A stretch of DNA of 64,000 nucleotides, taken from the NCBI RefSeq assembly GCF_017751145.1, contig NZ_CP046640.1:786137-850136 (forward strand), in the 5' to 3' direction. How positions within the stretch are numbered: position 1 is the stretch's first letter; each line of letters starts with the position of its first letter. The notes beneath the pieces were generated by a model that saw only the letters and a program-made list of their open reading frames with translations, was not told the DNA's origin and ran no database searches. The DNA is from Iocasia fonsfrigidae. GTDB taxonomy: Bacteria; Bacillota; Halanaerobiia; Halanaerobiales; DTU029. Position numbers and translations under genes: made by a program. Below are positions 10,325-18,795 of the stretch, piece by piece.

Positions 10325-11014
10325 ATGATAAAGAAGAGTATGATCTTGTTAATTAGTTTATTATTAGTAGCTGTTTTGTCCTTTAACATATTAGCTACTG
10401 AGGCTAATTATAAAGATGGTCATTATCTTGGTTTTGTTGCTAATGATCATGGTGATGTAGTTATCGAAGTCATTATTAAACACGGCCAGATTGTTGACCT
10501 TAATATGATTAACCCTTTCAAGCTTCACTATGAATATGCTGAGGGTAAAAAGGCTTTCTTAGAATACCCTTACATGGTTCTGGAAAATCAATCAACCCAA
10601 GTAGATGGTATTACTGGTGCTACACATAGTATGCATGATTACAATGAAGCAGTTGACATGGCACTAGCTATTGCCGGTGGAAACTATCAGGGTAATAAAT
10701 ACTATGGTTTAGCCGAAGATTTTGAACATGGTCATGTGATAGTTGAGATTACAGTAGAAAATAAAGAAATTACTGATGCCAGGCTGGTAACTGCTAACCC
10801 GGAATTAGTAGATAATGAAGACGGTCGTGAAAAACTAATGCCTGCTAAAGCTGCTGATTATGGTTCAAAACCTGCCCTTGAATATTTTAACAGTTTTCCA
10901 GAGAAAGTAGTTGAAAACCAGGGTGAGGTAGATGTCCTTACAGGGGCTACCCATAGTGGTGAAAGCTATAATGAAGCACTTGACATGGCTTTAATTCAGG
11001 CAGGCCTCAAGTAA
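10325..11014 (+). CDS. secreted protein with two covalent FMN-binding domains (PplA-like)
   Basis: A 229-residue exported protein. Residues 1-25 form a signal peptide with a likely signal-peptidase I site after ILA (no lipobox cysteine). Two FMN-binding (PF04205-type) domains follow, at about 30-118 and 123-229. Each ends in the flavinylation motif TGATHS (97-102 and 206-211), whose Thr is the known acceptor of FMN transferred by ApbE. The gene for ApbE is next downstream. In Listeria the two-domain flavoprotein PplA carries electrons outside the membrane. Here the protein would act in the periplasm of a diderm. ATG 10325 follows GAAAGGGGGTGA. Confidence 0.88.
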   Translation: MIKKSMILLISLLLVAVLSFNILATEANYKDGHYLGFVANDHGDVVIEVIIKHGQIVDLNMINPFKLHYEYAEGKKAFLEYPYMVLENQSTQVDGITGATHSMHDYNEAVDMALAIAGGNYQGNKYYGLAEDFEHGHVIVEITVENKEITDARLVTANPELVDNEDGREKLMPAKAADYGSKPALEYFNSFPEKVVENQGEVDVLTGATHSGESYNEALDMALIQAGLK

Positions 11015-11038
11015 ATTTCTGATATAGCAATTTTCTGA

Positions 11039-11067
11039 GGAAAGTCTATAACAGGCTTTCCTTTTTT
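11039..11067 (+). terminator. intrinsic terminator after the FMN-binding protein gene
   Basis: GGAAAGTC (11039-11046) pairs with GGCTTTCC (11054-11061), with a 7-base loop and a T6 run. It would let the flavoprotein be made in excess over apbE. Confidence 0.75.
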
Positions 11068-11139
11068 CCTTTTACTGCTCTGGGGAATAAGTAATCAAGG
11101 CTTGCCAAAGACTATATACAGGATTTGGGTATTTGATTG

Positions 11140-11168
11140 TTGACTTTTCTAAGGTGATAGATTAATAT
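11140..11168 (+). promoter_or_regulatory. sigma-A-type promoter for apbE
   Basis: TTGACT (11140-11145), a 17-bp spacer and TAATAT (11163-11168). The start site would lie only about 7-15 bases before the start codon, so the leader is very short. Confidence 0.55.
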
Positions 11169-11181
11169 AAATGACAGGGTG

Positions 11182-12228
11182 ATGAAAGTGGCTAAAAAAA
11201 TATATATTGCAGTATTATTAATATTAGTTATGATGATAACCTTTACAGCCTGTCAAAATAAAAGGGAGAATGGGACTCATCCAAAGGATGCGACAACATT
11301 TTTAATGGGTACAGTTGTTCAAATGAGGGTTTATGGTAGTAATGCCCAGGAAGTTATTGATAATAGTTTTACCAGATTAAGGGAGATTGAGAATGAAATG
11401 AGCACTACCATTGTTTCCAGTGAAATATCTAGAATAAATACTCATCCAGGAGAAGATATCAAGGTCAATGCTGATACATATAGGGTGCTTAAGAAGGCGG
11501 TTGAATATGCTAATTTAACAAACGGAAAGTTTAATCCGGCTATTGGTCCACTTGTAAAGTTGTGGAGTATTGGCACAGAGAATGCCCGGGTGCCTGCTGA
11601 AGATGAAATTAAAGAGGCCTTAAAACTAGTTAATTATCAATGGATTGACCTGGATGATGAGCAGATGACAGTTATGCTGGAAAAACAGGGGATGAGTCTT
11701 GACCTGGGTGCTATTGCCAAAGGTTATGCTGCTGATGAGGTTAGAAGGATTGTAAAAAATTCCAGGGTAGAGAGTGCTTATGTTAACCTGGGGGGAAATG
11801 TATTGGTAATTGGTGAAAAGCCTGATGGAACTCCCTGGAAGGTAGGTATACAGGATCCCCGTCATAATCGCGGTAATGTTATGGCCAGTATAGATGTAAG
11901 GGATAAAACATTAGTAACTTCAGGTAATTATGAGAGGTATTTTGAAAAGGATGGTGTTATCTACCATCATATTCTTGATCCGGATACAGGCTACCCGGCA
12001 GATAGTGGTCTTTTAAGCTGTACAATTATAACAACTGATTCCTTTGATGCAGATGCCCTGTCAACCAGTATTTTTATCCTTGGACCAGCAAAGGGGCTAG
12101 AACTACTTGAAGAGATTGATGGTGTTGAAGCAATGTTAATTACTAAGGATTTGGGGATAATACTATCAAGTGGAATTGAAGGTCAAGTTGATATTCTAAA
12201 TGATGATTTCCAATTAAATGGGATGTGA
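11182..12228 (+). CDS. apbE: FAD:protein FMN transferase ApbE (lipoprotein)
   Basis: Transfers FMN from FAD to the Ser/Thr of S/T-GAT motifs in exported flavoproteins, in a Mg-dependent reaction. The N-terminus has a lipoprotein signal with lipobox FTAC near residue 25, so it is anchored in a membrane and faces the periplasm. Family motifs visible are FLMGTVVQM, LDLGAIAKGYAAD (substrate-binding loop), VNLGGNV and the metal-binding DSFDADALSTSIFILG. Length of about 348 residues is normal. Start is ATG 11182 or GTG 11188, the latter better spaced from AGGGTGA. It follows the double FMN-binding protein, its obvious substrate, and is seven bases before a polyprenyl synthase gene. Confidence 0.95.
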   Translation: MKVAKKIYIAVLLILVMMITFTACQNKRENGTHPKDATTFLMGTVVQMRVYGSNAQEVIDNSFTRLREIENEMSTTIVSSEISRINTHPGEDIKVNADTYRVLKKAVEYANLTNGKFNPAIGPLVKLWSIGTENARVPAEDEIKEALKLVNYQWIDLDDEQMTVMLEKQGMSLDLGAIAKGYAADEVRRIVKNSRVESAYVNLGGNVLVIGEKPDGTPWKVGIQDPRHNRGNVMASIDVRDKTLVTSGNYERYFEKDGVIYHHILDPDTGYPADSGLLSCTIITTDSFDADALSTSIFILGPAKGLELLEEIDGVEAMLITKDLGIILSSGIEGQVDILNDDFQLNGM

Positions 12229-12234
12229 TTTTGT

Positions 12235-13185
12235 TTGACTAGATTCAATGATTTTCGAATAGAATTAAATAATTATATGAAAAAACACTGTGAATCCAGA
12301 AGGGATATATTAAACACAGCAATCAGTGATTTAATCAATGGTGGGGGAAAGAGGCTCCGGCCTATCATGATTAATATAGCTGCTAGTTTTGGCAATTATA
12401 ATAAAGATAAGATAATACAGCTTGCCAGTGGTATTGAATTACTCCATATGGCTACCTTAGTACATGATGATATTATTGATGAAGGAAAACTAAGGAGAGG
12501 TCGGGAAACTGCTCAGCATAGATTTGGCAAAAATATTGCAGTCTTTGTGGGTGATTATCTCCTGGCGAAATCATATATTTTATTTTCTAATAATCTTTCC
12601 CGAAAGGGTTTAAACAGCTTAAATAAAACAGTGCGTCTTATCTGTGAAGGTGAGATAGCTCAATTCCAGGAAAAATATAATTATCATGTGACAGTAAGGG
12701 ATTATTTAAAGAGGATCAGGCGAAAGACAGCTTTGCTTTTTGGGCTTAGTACCTATCTGGGGGCTTACGAAAGCGGCTTAAGGGATAATTTATTACATCA
12801 TTTATATAATTTTGGTCTTGAATTAGGAATGTCCTTTCAAATTCAGGATGACCTCTTAGATTTTACTGGTGATGAAGAAAAAACAGGTAAAAAGGTAGGT
12901 CAGGATATGGCAGCTGGTATTTATACCTTACCTGTTATCTGTCTGCTGGAAGATGGTAATTATCAGAAAAAAGCATGGCAGCTGCTCAGGCAGGGTGATT
13001 TTACTGAGGGGGATATTAAGCAGATTACCAAGATGGTAAAGGAGAGCGATTCACTAAATAGGAGTAAGACTATGGGGGAACGTTTCCTTACCCGGGCAAT
13101 AAAACATCTCAAATCTCTACCAGCCGGTAAGCCTAGAGATGATCTGTATTATATAATTGACTGGCAGTCCAGCAGAGAAAAATGA
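12235..13185 (+). CDS. polyprenyl diphosphate synthase (HepT/DmkB-like)
   Basis: A trans-isoprenyl diphosphate synthase of 316 residues that makes the side chain of menaquinone-type quinones. The first aspartate-rich motif is DDIIDEGKLRRGR and the second is QIQDDLLDFTGDEEKTGK, both intact. GGGKRLRPIM marks the IPP-binding region. The start is TTG 12235, only six bases after the apbE stop, so the two are an operon. In Listeria the orthologous dmkB sits in the extracellular electron transfer locus, which fits the ndh2-FMN protein-apbE context here. Chain length cannot be told by eye. Confidence 0.9.
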   Translation: MTRFNDFRIELNNYMKKHCESRRDILNTAISDLINGGGKRLRPIMINIAASFGNYNKDKIIQLASGIELLHMATLVHDDIIDEGKLRRGRETAQHRFGKNIAVFVGDYLLAKSYILFSNNLSRKGLNSLNKTVRLICEGEIAQFQEKYNYHVTVRDYLKRIRRKTALLFGLSTYLGAYESGLRDNLLHHLYNFGLELGMSFQIQDDLLDFTGDEEKTGKKVGQDMAAGIYTLPVICLLEDGNYQKKAWQLLRQGDFTEGDIKQITKMVKESDSLNRSKTMGERFLTRAIKHLKSLPAGKPRDDLYYIIDWQSSREK

Positions 13186-13205
13186 TTATTTTAGCTTGAA
13201 TTTAC

Positions 13206-13234
13206 TTGACAAATCCCACTGTTCACTGTATAAT
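13206..13234 (+). promoter_or_regulatory. consensus promoter for tRNA-Arg
   Basis: TTGACA (13206-13211), 17-bp spacer, TATAAT (13229-13234): a perfect sigma-A promoter about 36 bases before the tRNA. Confidence 0.9.
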
Positions 13235-13270
13235 TTAAAAATGTCAAGGGATAAATTATCTCATATATGT

Positions 13271-13347
13271 GGGGCTATAGCTCAGCAGGATAGAGCGACA
13301 GATTCCTAATCTGTAGGCCGAAGGTTCGAATCCTTCTAGTCCCACCA
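13271..13347 (+). tRNA. tRNA-Arg (anticodon CCT)
   Basis: A 77-base cloverleaf with encoded CCA. The acceptor stem GGGGCTA pairs with TAGTCCC (one G-T pair). The anticodon arm is ACAGA-TTCCTAA-TCTGT, giving anticodon CCT, which reads AGG. The T arm is GAAGG-TTCGAAT-CCTTC. AGG is a heavily used arginine codon in the host-type genes of this window. Confidence 0.96.
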
Positions 13348-13381
13348 GTTATTTTTGTTGATATATCAAGGATTATAAAGA

Positions 13382-13411
13382 GACCAGCCAGAGTTTTGGC
13401 TGGTCATTTTT
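13382..13411 (+). terminator. terminator after tRNA-Arg
   Basis: GACCAGCCA (13382-13390) pairs perfectly with TGGCTGGTC (13397-13405), followed by ATTTTTTA. Confidence 0.85.
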
Positions 13412-13479
13412 TATTTATATGCGCTATATTGGTATTTGATTCTTTATTTTAACAGTCTTTGAATTAGCAAATTAAAAAA

Positions 13480-13938
13480 TCAATTTTTTGCCTCAATATA
13501 TTTGTTTAATTTTAAATAACCCCAGGTCGCAAAAGTAAACCATAATATGAAATTAGCCAATCTTAGCAAGAAAACAGGTTCAATAAACATTTCTAAATTT
13601 ACTAATACTCTTGAATATATCATGCTCATAATTACCCCTGATATAGGAAATATATAAACTAGTAGTTTATTCTTAGGTAAAAGATAGAAGTACATAATGA
13701 AGAATGTACACCAAGATATTGGTGAGTCTATTGGTATATAACCATAACCGAAGGGGTTAAAGTTAATCCATCTAAAAGTATTTGTTAGATAACCAATTGT
13801 GAGTCCTATTACATCATAAAAGCTGCCAAATATAATCCCATATACAGTAAGACGACGAATTTCATTTCTTGGAACAAGTACAATAAGGGCGAAAAGAAAT
13901 ATTGCTAATTTTATGAGATGAAAATAACGAATCGCCAT
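13480..13938 (-). CDS. uncharacterised membrane protein, 152 aa
   Basis: Not recognised with confidence. About five hydrophobic segments cover most of the protein (residues about 8-22, 30-48, 70-88, 93-110 and 122-142). They are separated by short polar loops such as VPRNEIRRLTVYG and NPFGYGYIPIDSPISW. The start is preceded by a good GGGAGG site. It is a single gene convergent with the tRNA. The pattern of a short integral membrane protein with a conserved mid-protein DSPISW loop recalls small families found beside sporulation or stress genes, but I assign no function. Confidence 0.7.
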   Translation of the reverse strand: MAIRYFHLIKLAIFLFALIVLVPRNEIRRLTVYGIIFGSFYDVIGLTIGYLTNTFRWINFNPFGYGYIPIDSPISWCTFFIMYFYLLPKNKLLVYIFPISGVIMSMIYSRVLVNLEMFIEPVFLLRLANFILWFTFATWGYLKLNKYIEAKN

Positions 13939-14012
13939 TTGTTTCCAAACCTCCCAATATTAAGCTTAATGTATTTTGCAATAGTTTTCTAAATATTATT
14001 TAATTAAAAACT

Positions 14013-14042
14013 TTATAACTAGTAATAATATTATAACTAGTA
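14013..14042. repeat. short direct repeat in an AT-rich spacer
   Basis: TTATAACTAGTA occurs twice with an 18-bp period (14013-14024 and 14031-14042). The spacer 13939-14311 is otherwise AT-rich, with several ATTACT/CATATTACT runs and the nadE promoter. Confidence 0.5.
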
Positions 14043-14230
14043 TTTATAAAATTATGTAGTAATTTGAATTATTTATTAAGGACTATGCTGCTAACTATTC
14101 ATTTGATTAATCTACTATCCATATTACTAATATTACCACTCATGTATTATTCATATTACTATTTTTTAAGGTGATTTTATAATAATCTACAGTCAATGAA
14201 ATGTAAGTCAAGATTGCTGTTAATATCTCC

Positions 14231-14259
14231 TTGTAATAAAATAGTATTGATATTATAAT
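14231..14259 (+). promoter_or_regulatory. promoter for nadE
   Basis: TTGTAA (14231-14236), a 17-bp spacer and TATAAT (14254-14259), about 50 bases before the nadE start. Confidence 0.6.
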
Positions 14260-14311
14260 ATGAATAGGCAAAAATTCGACATTATGGAAAGTAAAATGGA
14301 GGTATTAATTG

Positions 14312-15970
14312 ATGAAGATATGTTTAGCACAAATTAATCCAACTGTTGGTGATATAGATAATAATCTTAAAAAGATTAAAGGATCTATTAAAAAGGCCGG
14401 TGATGGGGTTGATCTAATTGTTTTTCCTGAAATGGTCCTTTCTGGTTATCCCCCCAGGGACCTCCTTCATAAAAAGCAGTTAATTTTCAAGGTGAATAGT
14501 GCAGTTGAAGAACTAATAGATTTTTCAAGGGATTATCCTCAGCTGGGTATTATAATTGGTGCCCCGGTTGAGACGGGGAAAAAGGCTGGTAAGGGTTTAT
14601 ATAATTCAGGCTTATTGATTTCTAATGGTAGCTTACTTTTTAAACAGCACAAATCGCTCCTGCCTACATATGATGTCTTTGACGAAACCAGGTATTTTGA
14701 CCCTGCTGAAGAGATAGCTACGTATTTGTTTAAAGGGGAAAGACTTGGCATTACTATTTGTGAGGATATCTGGAATGACCCTGATCTCTGGGAAAATAGA
14801 CACTATGACCTGGACCCAGTAGACATACTGGTTAATAAAGGGGCCTCAATAATAATTAATATCTCTGCATCCCCCTTTCAGTATGATAAAGATGAGATCA
14901 GGACCAATATATTAAAAAACTATGTAAATAAATATGAGATTCCCTTTGTTTATTTAAATCAGGTAGGGGGAAATGATGAACTGATTTTTGATGGACAGAG
15001 TATGATTATAAATAAAAATGGTGAGATGCTGGGTAAGTTAAAGGCCTTTGCTGATGATTTATTAAGTATTGAATTATCCAGGGATATAGAGCAAGTAGAC
15101 AGGCCTTATACTATTCAAAAAAAGCAAGATGATAAAATAGCAAGTGTAGAGCAGGCTTTAGTTTTGGGCATAAAAGACTATTTTCAAAAATGTGGTTTTA
15201 AAAAAGCGGTAATTGGTTTATCAGGGGGTATTGATTCAGCTGTGACCCTCTGTCTGGCTGCTGAGGCCCTTGGAGCGGATAATATTTTGGCAGTATCTAT
15301 GCCTGGGCCCTATTCATCAGAGGGGAGTGTCATAGACTCCAGGGAACTGGCCGGTAACCTGGGGGTTGATTTTAAAGTAATATCTATTAAGGATATTTTT
15401 GAATCATATAAAAATACCCTGAGCGGCTATTTTGCTGATCTCCCTGAAGATGTGACAGAGGAAAATATTCAGGCCAGAATAAGGGGTAATATTTTGATGG
15501 CTTTTTCTAATAAATTTGGACATCTGGTACTGGCTACAGGTAATAAGAGTGAGCTGGCTGTTGGGTATTGCACACTTTATGGTGATATGAGTGGTGGGAT
15601 AAGTGTCCTGGCAGATGTCCCCAAGACAATGGTTTATGAACTGGCCAGTTATATAAACAGAAAACAAGAGATGATTCCAGAAGAGATTATTGAAAAAGCA
15701 CCTTCAGCAGAATTAAGACCTGACCAGAAGGATGAGGATTCACTTCCTCCTTATGCAGTGCTGGATAAAATACTATATTATTATATAGATAAAAATATGT
15801 CTATTAAGGAAATAGCAGCCCAGGGATATGACCAGGAAATGGTTAGTTGGGTAATTAATAGGGTAGATAATAATGAATATAAGAGGCGGCAGGCTGCCCC
15901 TGGTCTTAAACTGACAAGTAAGGCCTTTGGAATGGGCAGGAGAATGCCTGTTGCTGCCCAGCTTAATTAG
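14312..15970 (+). CDS. nadE: glutamine-dependent NAD+ synthetase
   Basis: Last step of NAD biosynthesis: amidation of deamido-NAD using glutamine and ATP. About 552 residues. The N-terminal nitrilase-like glutaminase domain (1-250) has the Glu-Lys-Cys triad in VFPEMVLSGYPPRD, KSLLPTYDVFDE and GITICEDIWND. The C-terminal synthetase domain has the PP-loop GLSGGIDSAVTLCLA and the KSELAVGYCTLYGDMSGG motif. GGAGG at 14298-14302 fits ATG 14312 (a TTG at 14309 is also possible). Only 11 bases separate it from the following diguanylate cyclase. Confidence 0.96.
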   Translation: MKICLAQINPTVGDIDNNLKKIKGSIKKAGDGVDLIVFPEMVLSGYPPRDLLHKKQLIFKVNSAVEELIDFSRDYPQLGIIIGAPVETGKKAGKGLYNSGLLISNGSLLFKQHKSLLPTYDVFDETRYFDPAEEIATYLFKGERLGITICEDIWNDPDLWENRHYDLDPVDILVNKGASIIINISASPFQYDKDEIRTNILKNYVNKYEIPFVYLNQVGGNDELIFDGQSMIINKNGEMLGKLKAFADDLLSIELSRDIEQVDRPYTIQKKQDDKIASVEQALVLGIKDYFQKCGFKKAVIGLSGGIDSAVTLCLAAEALGADNILAVSMPGPYSSEGSVIDSRELAGNLGVDFKVISIKDIFESYKNTLSGYFADLPEDVTEENIQARIRGNILMAFSNKFGHLVLATGNKSELAVGYCTLYGDMSGGISVLADVPKTMVYELASYINRKQEMIPEEIIEKAPSAELRPDQKDEDSLPPYAVLDKILYYYIDKNMSIKEIAAQGYDQEMVSWVINRVDNNEYKRRQAAPGLKLTSKAFGMGRRMPVAAQLN

Positions 15971-15981
15971 GGGAGGAAAAA

Positions 15982-17301
15982 ATGAAGGGATTATTAATAA
16001 CCCAGGGTTTAATAATTATTGCCCTGGGGTTTTATTTAATAATAATTAAAAGGAAACTCAGGGAAAACTTACAATCAAACAAACAGGATTATGAAACTAT
16101 TTTTAATAATACCCAGGATGCTATCTTTTTAATTGATGTTGTAGGGGATAGTTTTAAATATAGGAGATTAAATCCTGTTCACGAAGAACTAAGCGGTTTT
16201 TCTTCAGAAAAAATAAAGGGTAAGGGACCGCAAGATCTTTTTAATAAACCTCTGGCTAAAAGGTTAATAGCTAATTATCAGAGGTGTAAAAAGGAAAAAA
16301 GGACTATAAATTATACTGAAAAGATAGTTCTTGCAGCAGGAGAGAAGACCTGGCATACTAAACTAAGTCCTGTTTTAAATAGTCAAGATGAGGTTGTTCA
16401 AATCATTGGTTCACTACGAGATATTACAAGAAATAACGAAATAGAAAAATCTTTAAAAGAAAGTCAAAGGAAGTATAAACAATTATTTGATGAAGCACCA
16501 ATAGGATTAATTAAATGTGATAGAGATGGAAATCTCCTGAATGTTAATAAAAGACTGCTTAGTATTCTAGGATCTCCAGGCAAAGGGATGACTATGCGTC
16601 TTAATGTGCTGGAATTGGTGGGGATAGAAAAATTCAAAAAGGGAATTGAACGTTCTGTTCAGGAAAATAAAGTTATTAGTGGTGAAGATAAATATCAAAG
16701 TTACTGGGGTAAAAAACTCTGGATTGAGTATATCATTAAACCACTGGTTGACAGTAATAATGAAGTTAGAGAAATTATTGTTTCCTTTAGTGATATTACC
16801 AGGAGAAAGAAATATGAAAAAGAGATGAAATATTTATCTTTTCATGACCAGCTGACAGGGCTTTATAACCGTAGATATTTTGAAAATGAACTTGAACGCT
16901 TAAATCAATCACGCAAATCACCTATCAGTATAATTGTTGCTGATTTGGATGGTCTAAAATCTATCAACGATAATTATGGACATAAAAAAGGAGATAATTA
17001 TATAAAATCAGCTGGTACAATTATCAAATCTATTTCTAGGGCTGAAGATGTTTTGGCAAGGATAGGTGGGGATGAGTTTGCGGTGATATTGCCAGATGCT
17101 GCCTCTCGGGTTGCTTGTGATTTCTGCAATCGTATCGGGGAGGAATGTGAGAAATATAATCAGCAGAAAGGTCTAAATCCTCCCGTTAATATTTCTGCTG
17201 GGTATGGAGTAAAAAGTAGTCCAGATGATGATTTAGAAAAAATCTTTATTAAAGCAGATAAAGATATGTATCAAATAAAAAGAAAGAAATATTGTTTTTG
17301 A
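15982..17301 (+). CDS. membrane-anchored PAS-PAS diguanylate cyclase
   Basis: A 439-residue signalling protein. One N-terminal transmembrane helix (residues about 3-22) is followed by two PAS domains (about 38-155 and 160-272, with the typical ends GSLRDITRN and SFSDITRRKK). A GGDEF domain lies at about 280-439. The catalytic motif GGDEF is intact (RIGGDEFAVILPD), so it probably makes cyclic di-GMP. ATG 15982 follows GGGGAGG. It is likely cotranscribed with nadE and ends at a bidirectional terminator. Confidence 0.92.
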   Translation: MKGLLITQGLIIIALGFYLIIIKRKLRENLQSNKQDYETIFNNTQDAIFLIDVVGDSFKYRRLNPVHEELSGFSSEKIKGKGPQDLFNKPLAKRLIANYQRCKKEKRTINYTEKIVLAAGEKTWHTKLSPVLNSQDEVVQIIGSLRDITRNNEIEKSLKESQRKYKQLFDEAPIGLIKCDRDGNLLNVNKRLLSILGSPGKGMTMRLNVLELVGIEKFKKGIERSVQENKVISGEDKYQSYWGKKLWIEYIIKPLVDSNNEVREIIVSFSDITRRKKYEKEMKYLSFHDQLTGLYNRRYFENELERLNQSRKSPISIIVADLDGLKSINDNYGHKKGDNYIKSAGTIIKSISRAEDVLARIGGDEFAVILPDAASRVACDFCNRIGEECEKYNQQKGLNPPVNISAGYGVKSSPDDDLEKIFIKADKDMYQIKRKKYCF

Positions 17302-17307
17302 TGAATG

Positions 17308-17340
17308 AAAAAGCCTCAACTTAACAGGTTGAGGCTTTTT
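17308..17340. terminator. bidirectional intrinsic terminator
   Basis: AAAAAGCCTCAAC (17308-17320) pairs with GTTGAGGCTTTTT (17328-17340) around a 7-base loop. It serves the diguanylate cyclase on the plus strand and the small gene at 17356-17442 on the minus strand. Confidence 0.92.
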
Positions 17341-17355
17341 AAAAGCAGTATGTTG

Positions 17356-17442
17356 TTAGTGTACAAAAGAAATAGTGTACAGTATGCTAGGCAATAATGA
17401 GATTGCCAATAGAGAAACTAAGGTTAAAATACCTTTTAACAT
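17356..17442 (-). CDS. 28-residue hydrophobic small protein
   Basis: On the minus strand an ORF of 28 codons runs from ATG (17442-17440) to TAA (17358-17356). It encodes one membrane-spanning peptide beginning MLKGILTLVSLLAISLLP. It has every part of a gene: a consensus promoter (17494-17522), a leader of about 45 bases, an AAAGGGGAG ribosome site six bases before the ATG, and a terminator starting 16 bases after the stop. I do not recognise it. It could be a small membrane regulator, or a type I toxin-like peptide, although I see no antisense RNA promoter. Confidence 0.6.
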   Translation of the reverse strand: MLKGILTLVSLLAISLLPSILYTISFVH

Positions 17443-17493
17443 TTGAATCTCCCCTTTCTTATATTCTTATTGTCTTATAAAGGTTATGACTTA

Positions 17494-17522
17494 ATTATAC
17501 AGAAAGCTATGCTGCTTGTAAA
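17494..17522 (-). promoter_or_regulatory. near-consensus promoter for the 28-residue peptide gene
   Basis: On the minus strand TTTACA (17522-17517) is 17 bp from TATAAT (17499-17494). It drives only the small ORF at 17356-17442. Confidence 0.75.
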
Positions 17523-17661
17523 GTAATATGATTAAGTTTAAATATTCAATAAATTATTAAATGTTTAGGTTCTAATTTCTTTTATCTAATATACTAAGCA
17601 GTTAAAAATAGAATTAATTCCTTATTAAATGGTGATAATATTTAATAAGGGGGAAGGTATT

Positions 17662-18111
17662 ATGTTTAAAGATAGAATAATGACAGGTGCTTTAATTGGT
17701 ATACTGGCTGATATTATCAAATTGACTGCTAATTATATAATGTATCAACTTAATTTTACTAAAGTAGTATTCTGGCAGATAGTGGCTACACGTTTTCTTG
17801 ACAGGGAGTATTTATTTATGCCTGTTGCCTATTTTATAGGTGGTGTGGCAGATCTGGTTGTTACAGCTGTTTTAGGAGTAGTTTTTGTTATTATAATATA
17901 TTTTTCGGGTAAAGATTACCTCTGGATAAAAGGAATAGGTTATGCTATGTTTTTATGGGTAGGTCTATTTGGCACAGTATTAGGGGCTTCAGTACAGGAA
18001 AAGATACCCCAAGGTCCTTCAGCAATTATGGTAACCATAGTTGCACATTTTGTATATGGATTGGGATTTGCGCTATTTACCAGGCATTTATATAAAGAAG
18101 AAAAGGGATAA
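17662..18111 (+). CDS. uncharacterised four-helix membrane protein
   Basis: A 149-residue integral membrane protein. The start ATG 17662 follows GGGGGAAGG (17648-17656), against the longer in-frame start at 17629. There are about four hydrophobic segments, at residues about 8-28, 45-80, 88-108 and 120-140. The N-terminus MFKDRIMTGALIGILADIIK is of a type seen in small Firmicute membrane proteins of unknown role. It is monocistronic, with a terminator immediately after. Confidence 0.75.
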   Translation: MFKDRIMTGALIGILADIIKLTANYIMYQLNFTKVVFWQIVATRFLDREYLFMPVAYFIGGVADLVVTAVLGVVFVIIIYFSGKDYLWIKGIGYAMFLWVGLFGTVLGASVQEKIPQGPSAIMVTIVAHFVYGLGFALFTRHLYKEEKG

Positions 18112-18114
18112 GAT

Positions 18115-18145
18115 AAACCACCTAATAATTATTAGGTGGTTTTAT
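18115..18145 (+). terminator. intrinsic terminator
   Basis: A perfect 12-bp stem (18115-18126 with 18131-18142) around AATT, followed by TTATAAT. It ends the membrane protein transcript. Confidence 0.85.
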
Positions 18146-18242
18146 AATAAATTTCGACAATGTTTTCACCCAAGTTCAACAGTAGATAGGTGTATTTATA
18201 TTTAGCTAGACCTAATAAAACACTCTATTTTAAAGCTTAATT

Positions 18243-18429
18243 GGTTCTTTTGTAGTAATTATAGCTCAAAAGAGGAAATATCCAAAGGGTGATGCTTTTA
18301 AGCTTTAAAGAATTTCTATTTTGTTTTATAGAGGCCATTTTCGGGTTGATTACAGTGCTAACCGTTGTAATAGGAGTTGTATCTGGATTTTTTACGGCAA
18401 CAGAAGCAGCTGGTATTCTTTCTTTTTAG
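18243..18429 (+). pseudogene. decayed fragment of a TRAP large permease gene (dctM)
   Basis: Two adjacent frames with stops encode recognisable DctM sequence. 18243-18308 reads to KRKYPKGDAFKL then stop. After a +1 shift, 18331-18429 reads EAIFGLITVLTVVIGVVS, then a FFTATEAAG segment, then stop. The intact dctM at 21616-22923 has the matching segment KRDYPKGDSF followed by SIWGLITVLIVVFGVVSG and VFTATESAA. So this is a relic of a related permease, not of a working gene. The rest of the 18112-18854 spacer holds no other gene I can see before the lacI promoter. Confidence 0.85.
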
Positions 18430-18757
18430 CTGTAATGTTATTTTAGCTAATGTGGGGAAATGTAAATTACCAAAACGTTATAGTTAATCTCAACAAAATA
18501 ATGGAATGATTTACAAGAAAGATATACAAATATAATAGTGAAACAGTGTAAATATTATATATGGTATTACTGTAAAAAGCTTATTTTTTTATATCAAGAA
18601 TTGATCTTTACTCAAAATAAGATTTTACAACCGATAAAACACCTTGAACAGTGATTAACACAATATATAGTATGTTTTTGCTTTATTTCAAGTTCATACA
18701 CCTAAGATTACTTGAAAAAAATTTGCTTTGTTCAATATAAATTTCTTACAATAGAAT

Positions 18758-18795
18758 CATAAACTTTTGTCAGAATGTATTGACAAAAGTTTATG
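18758..18795. promoter_or_regulatory. long inverted repeat overlapping the lacI promoter -35
   Basis: A 15-bp arm (18758-18772) is perfectly repeated in inverse at 18781-18795, with an 8-base spacer. The right arm covers most of the TTGACA -35 box. It is likely an operator, either for the local LacI protein or for a second regulator. Confidence 0.75.

Noticed and set aside
14013-14160. CRISPR-like array in an AT-rich spacer
   Set aside because: Only two copies of a 12-bp direct repeat with 6 bp between them; no spacer-repeat pattern. No CRISPR array was seen anywhere in the window.
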